Source: Dokdonella sp.
Lineage (GTDB): Bacteria > Pseudomonadota > Gammaproteobacteria > Xanthomonadales > Rhodanobacteraceae
Length of the DNA stretch: 64,000 nucleotides
Direction: 5' to 3'
NCBI RefSeq assembly: GCF_019634815.1
Contig: NZ_JAHCAP010000021.1
Span: forward strand, 1 to 64,000
Position numbers and translations under genes: made by a program. Position 1 is the stretch's first letter, and every line of letters begins with the position of its first letter. The notes under the pieces are model-generated. The model was not told the DNA's origin. It made no database searches and saw only the letters and a list, made by a program, of their open reading frames with translations. This document shows, one piece after another, positions 62,269-64,000 of this stretch.

Positions 62269-63759
62269 ATGGCCCTTGATTTCTCCCTCACTGCAGCAGC
62301 CCCGGAAACTGTCGATACCGATTGCCTCGTGCTCGGCCTGTTTCAGGACGGCAGTCTCGGCACAGCGGCACGCCAGATCGACCAGATCAGCGGCGGCGCG
62401 ATCGGCCGTGTCATCGCCAGCGGCGACGCCAGCGGCAAACTCGGCAGCCACACCTTGTTGTTCGCACTGCCGGGCGTGCGCGCAACGCGCGTATTGCTGG
62501 TCGGCCTCGGTGAGCCCGCCAAGTTCAATGCCGGCACCTTCCATCGTGCAGTCCATGACAGCATGCGCGCCCTGCGCAACCTGCCGGTCGACAATGCGCT
62601 GTCGACCCTGACCGAACTCGAGGTCGCCAGCCACGACTTCGCCTGGAAGCTGCGCTGCGCAGCACTGGCCGCAGATGCCCAGGCCTACCGCTACACCGCA
62701 ACCTTCAAGCCGCGCAGTGAAGCCGAGCCCAAGCGGCTCGCGCGGATTGCCTTTGTGGCCACCGATGAGGCCGCAGGCCAAGAGGCACTGACGCAAGCCC
62801 GCGCGATCGCCAACGGCGTGCGCTTCGCGCGCGAACTCGGCAATCTGCCACCCAACCTGTGCAATCCCGCGCATATCGCCGCCCAAGCCAGGACGATTGC
62901 CGACCAACACGCGGGGGTCAGCCTCGAAGTGCTTGAACGCGAGGACATGGCCAAGCTCGGCATGGGCTCGCTGCTCGGTGTCGCCCAGGGCTCGGCCAAT
63001 CCGCCCAAGCTCATCGCACTGCGCTGGCAGGGCGGTGGCAGCGCCAAACCGTTCGCTCTCGTCGGCAAAGGCGTCACTTTCGACAGCGGCGGCCTTTCGC
63101 TCAAGCCCGGTGCGGGCATGGAAGAAATGAAATTCGACATGTGCGGCGCAGCCGGTGTGCTCGGTGCGTTCCTCGCCGCGGTCGAGCTGAAACTCCCGCT
63201 CAATCTCGTCTGCGTGGTACCGGCGGTCGAGAACATGCCCGATGGCAATTCCTATCGCCCCAGTGACGTGCTCACGAGCCTGTCCGGGCTCACCATCGAA
63301 GTGCTCAACACCGACGCCGAAGGCCGCCTGATCCTGTGCGATGCGCTGACCTGGACCGCGCAGACCTTTGACCCGCAGGTGATCATCGACGCCGCGACCC
63401 TGACTGGCGCCTGCGTGGTTGCGCTCGGCAAGCACGCCTCGGGCCTGATGACGCAGGATGAGGAACTGGCCGAGCAACTGCTCGCCGCAGGCACCCGCAC
63501 CCATGACCGCGCCTGGCGCCTGCCGCTGTGGGACGACTACCAGAGCCAGCTCGATTCGGGCTTTGCCGATGTCGCCAACATCGGCGGCAAGTATGCCGGC
63601 GCGATCACCGCGGGCTGCTTCCTCGCGCGCTTTACCCAGGGTCGCCGCTGGGCGCATCTGGACATCGCCGGCACCGCCTGGGAAGAAGGCCGCAAGGGTC
63701 TGGCCACCGGCCGCCCGGTGCCGCTGCTGACGCAGTTCCTGATCGACCGTTGCGCGTGA
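62269..63759 (+). CDS. pepA: leucyl aminopeptidase (M17)
   Basis: 496 aa. C-terminal catalytic domain with VGKGVTFDSGGLSLKPG, MEEMKFDMCGAAGVLG and the family signature NTDAEGRLILCD, giving the two-metal ligands Lys/Asp/Asp/Asp/Glu. N-terminal macro-like domain (LVLGLFQDGSLGTAARQID). Cytosolic hexameric aminopeptidase; in E. coli also a DNA-binding accessory factor of Xer recombination at cer. ATG 62269 has a weak ribosome binding site; the frame is open to 62152. Its stop overlaps the next GTG as GTGA. Confidence 0.96.
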   Translation: MALDFSLTAAAPETVDTDCLVLGLFQDGSLGTAARQIDQISGGAIGRVIASGDASGKLGSHTLLFALPGVRATRVLLVGLGEPAKFNAGTFHRAVHDSMRALRNLPVDNALSTLTELEVASHDFAWKLRCAALAADAQAYRYTATFKPRSEAEPKRLARIAFVATDEAAGQEALTQARAIANGVRFARELGNLPPNLCNPAHIAAQARTIADQHAGVSLEVLEREDMAKLGMGSLLGVAQGSANPPKLIALRWQGGGSAKPFALVGKGVTFDSGGLSLKPGAGMEEMKFDMCGAAGVLGAFLAAVELKLPLNLVCVVPAVENMPDGNSYRPSDVLTSLSGLTIEVLNTDAEGRLILCDALTWTAQTFDPQVIIDAATLTGACVVALGKHASGLMTQDEELAEQLLAAGTRTHDRAWRLPLWDDYQSQLDSGFADVANIGGKYAGAITAGCFLARFTQGRRWAHLDIAGTAWEEGRKGLATGRPVPLLTQFLIDRCA

Positions 63760-64000
63760 ACGGCCCCGGCCCCGGCCCCGACCTGCGCCTGCGCAAGCAG
63801 GCCACCCTGATCGCGATGGCAGGCACGGCGCTGGTCATCGGTGCCGTCGATGCCTCCTTCGGGCTGCCTTCGGCGCAAGACGGCCTGCGTCTGGCGATCA
63901 CCGTGCTCGGCAACATCGCGCTGTTGCTGATCGGCTTTCACTGGCTCAATCTCGATGCACGCGAATTGGTCATTCGCCGCCCACTCTGGCTGGATGTCTG
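63756..64000 (+). CDS. small membrane protein (partial, runs off the window)
   Basis: At least 81 codons without a stop, from GTG 63756 overlapping the pepA stop. Starts with a (GGCCCC)n-encoded Gly-Pro repeat (NGPGPGPD), then two membrane segments (TLIAMAGTALVIGAVDASFG and LAITVLGNIALLLIGFHWL). I do not recognise it. In many relatives the gene after pepA is holC (DNA polymerase III chi); this product is not HolC. The true start could be the ATG at 63816. Confidence 0.6.
   Translation, partial: MNGPGPGPDLRLRKQATLIAMAGTALVIGAVDASFGLPSAQDGLRLAITVLGNIALLLIGFHWLNLDARELVIRRPLWLDV

Overview
The window is a chromosomal segment of a GC-rich gammaproteobacterium. The best placement is the order Lysobacterales (Xanthomonadales), probably a Rhodanobacteraceae-like genus. 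This is inferred from three things. The type II secretion locus has the Xanthomonas xps order E-F-G-H-I-J-K-L-M-N-D. The block pilG/gshB/tonB/algH/ruvX/pyrB beside a Pil-Chp chemosensory cluster is laid out as in Pseudomonas and xanthomonads. There is a short palindromic GGAATC/GATTCC repeat. Genes are dense, often overlap by 1-4 bases (ATGA, GTGA), and frequently start with GTG. I see no tRNA, rRNA, insertion sequence, phage gene or CRISPR array.

Layout, left to right. 1-8 kb: pyrF behind a 137-bp tandem duplication of its own 5' end; a secreted protein of 14 delta-60 repeats; divergent from it, a membrane-anchored winged-helix regulator whose TPR half is separated by a one-base frame change in a C6 run; and an OPT-family oligopeptide transporter. 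8-15 kb: a minus-strand surface-glycan cluster with ABC-2 permease, Wzt-type ATPase, methyltransferase, a 619-aa protein with a PqqD-like N-terminus and a GT-A-like region, and a family 2 glycosyltransferase. A periplasmic PPIase lies upstream. 15-18.6 kb: two exported proteins of unknown role, a clear intrinsic terminator and a small lipoprotein. 18.6-30 kb: a complete 11-gene xps-type T2SS operon (minus strand). 30-37.4 kb: a small membrane protein, purL, two tandem DsbC-type isomerases and xerD. 37.6-50 kb: an RDD protein and the Pil-Chp cluster chpC-chpB-pilL-pilJ-pilI-pilG (written in reverse of transcription), with no pilH between pilG and pilI. 50-54 kb: gshB-tonB-algH-ruvX-pyrB on the plus strand. 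54-64 kb: a large lipoprotein, a sulfotransferase/methyltransferase pair, pilU, a membrane acyltransferase, lptG-lptF and, divergently, pepA with the start of a small membrane protein.

How it works together: much of the window builds or uses the cell envelope. It covers type IV pilus twitching control (PilG/I/J/L, ChpB/C, PilU), protein secretion (T2SS, helped by periplasmic disulfide and proline isomerases), LPS transport (LptFG), export and decoration of a surface glycan (Wzm/Wzt, glycosyltransferases, methyltransferases, sulfotransferase, acyltransferase) and TonB energy coupling. Housekeeping genes (pyrF, purL, pyrB, gshB, ruvX, xerD, pepA) sit between these blocks.

The points most worth a second look are the 619-aa PqqD-like/GT hybrid in the glycan-export cluster, the C_CCC_CCA heptamer splitting the regulator, the pyrF 5' duplication that creates a 46-codon leader ORF ending in an ATGA overlap, and the palindromic repeat read in frame into the leader of the GspH pseudopilin and into a methyltransferase N-terminus.
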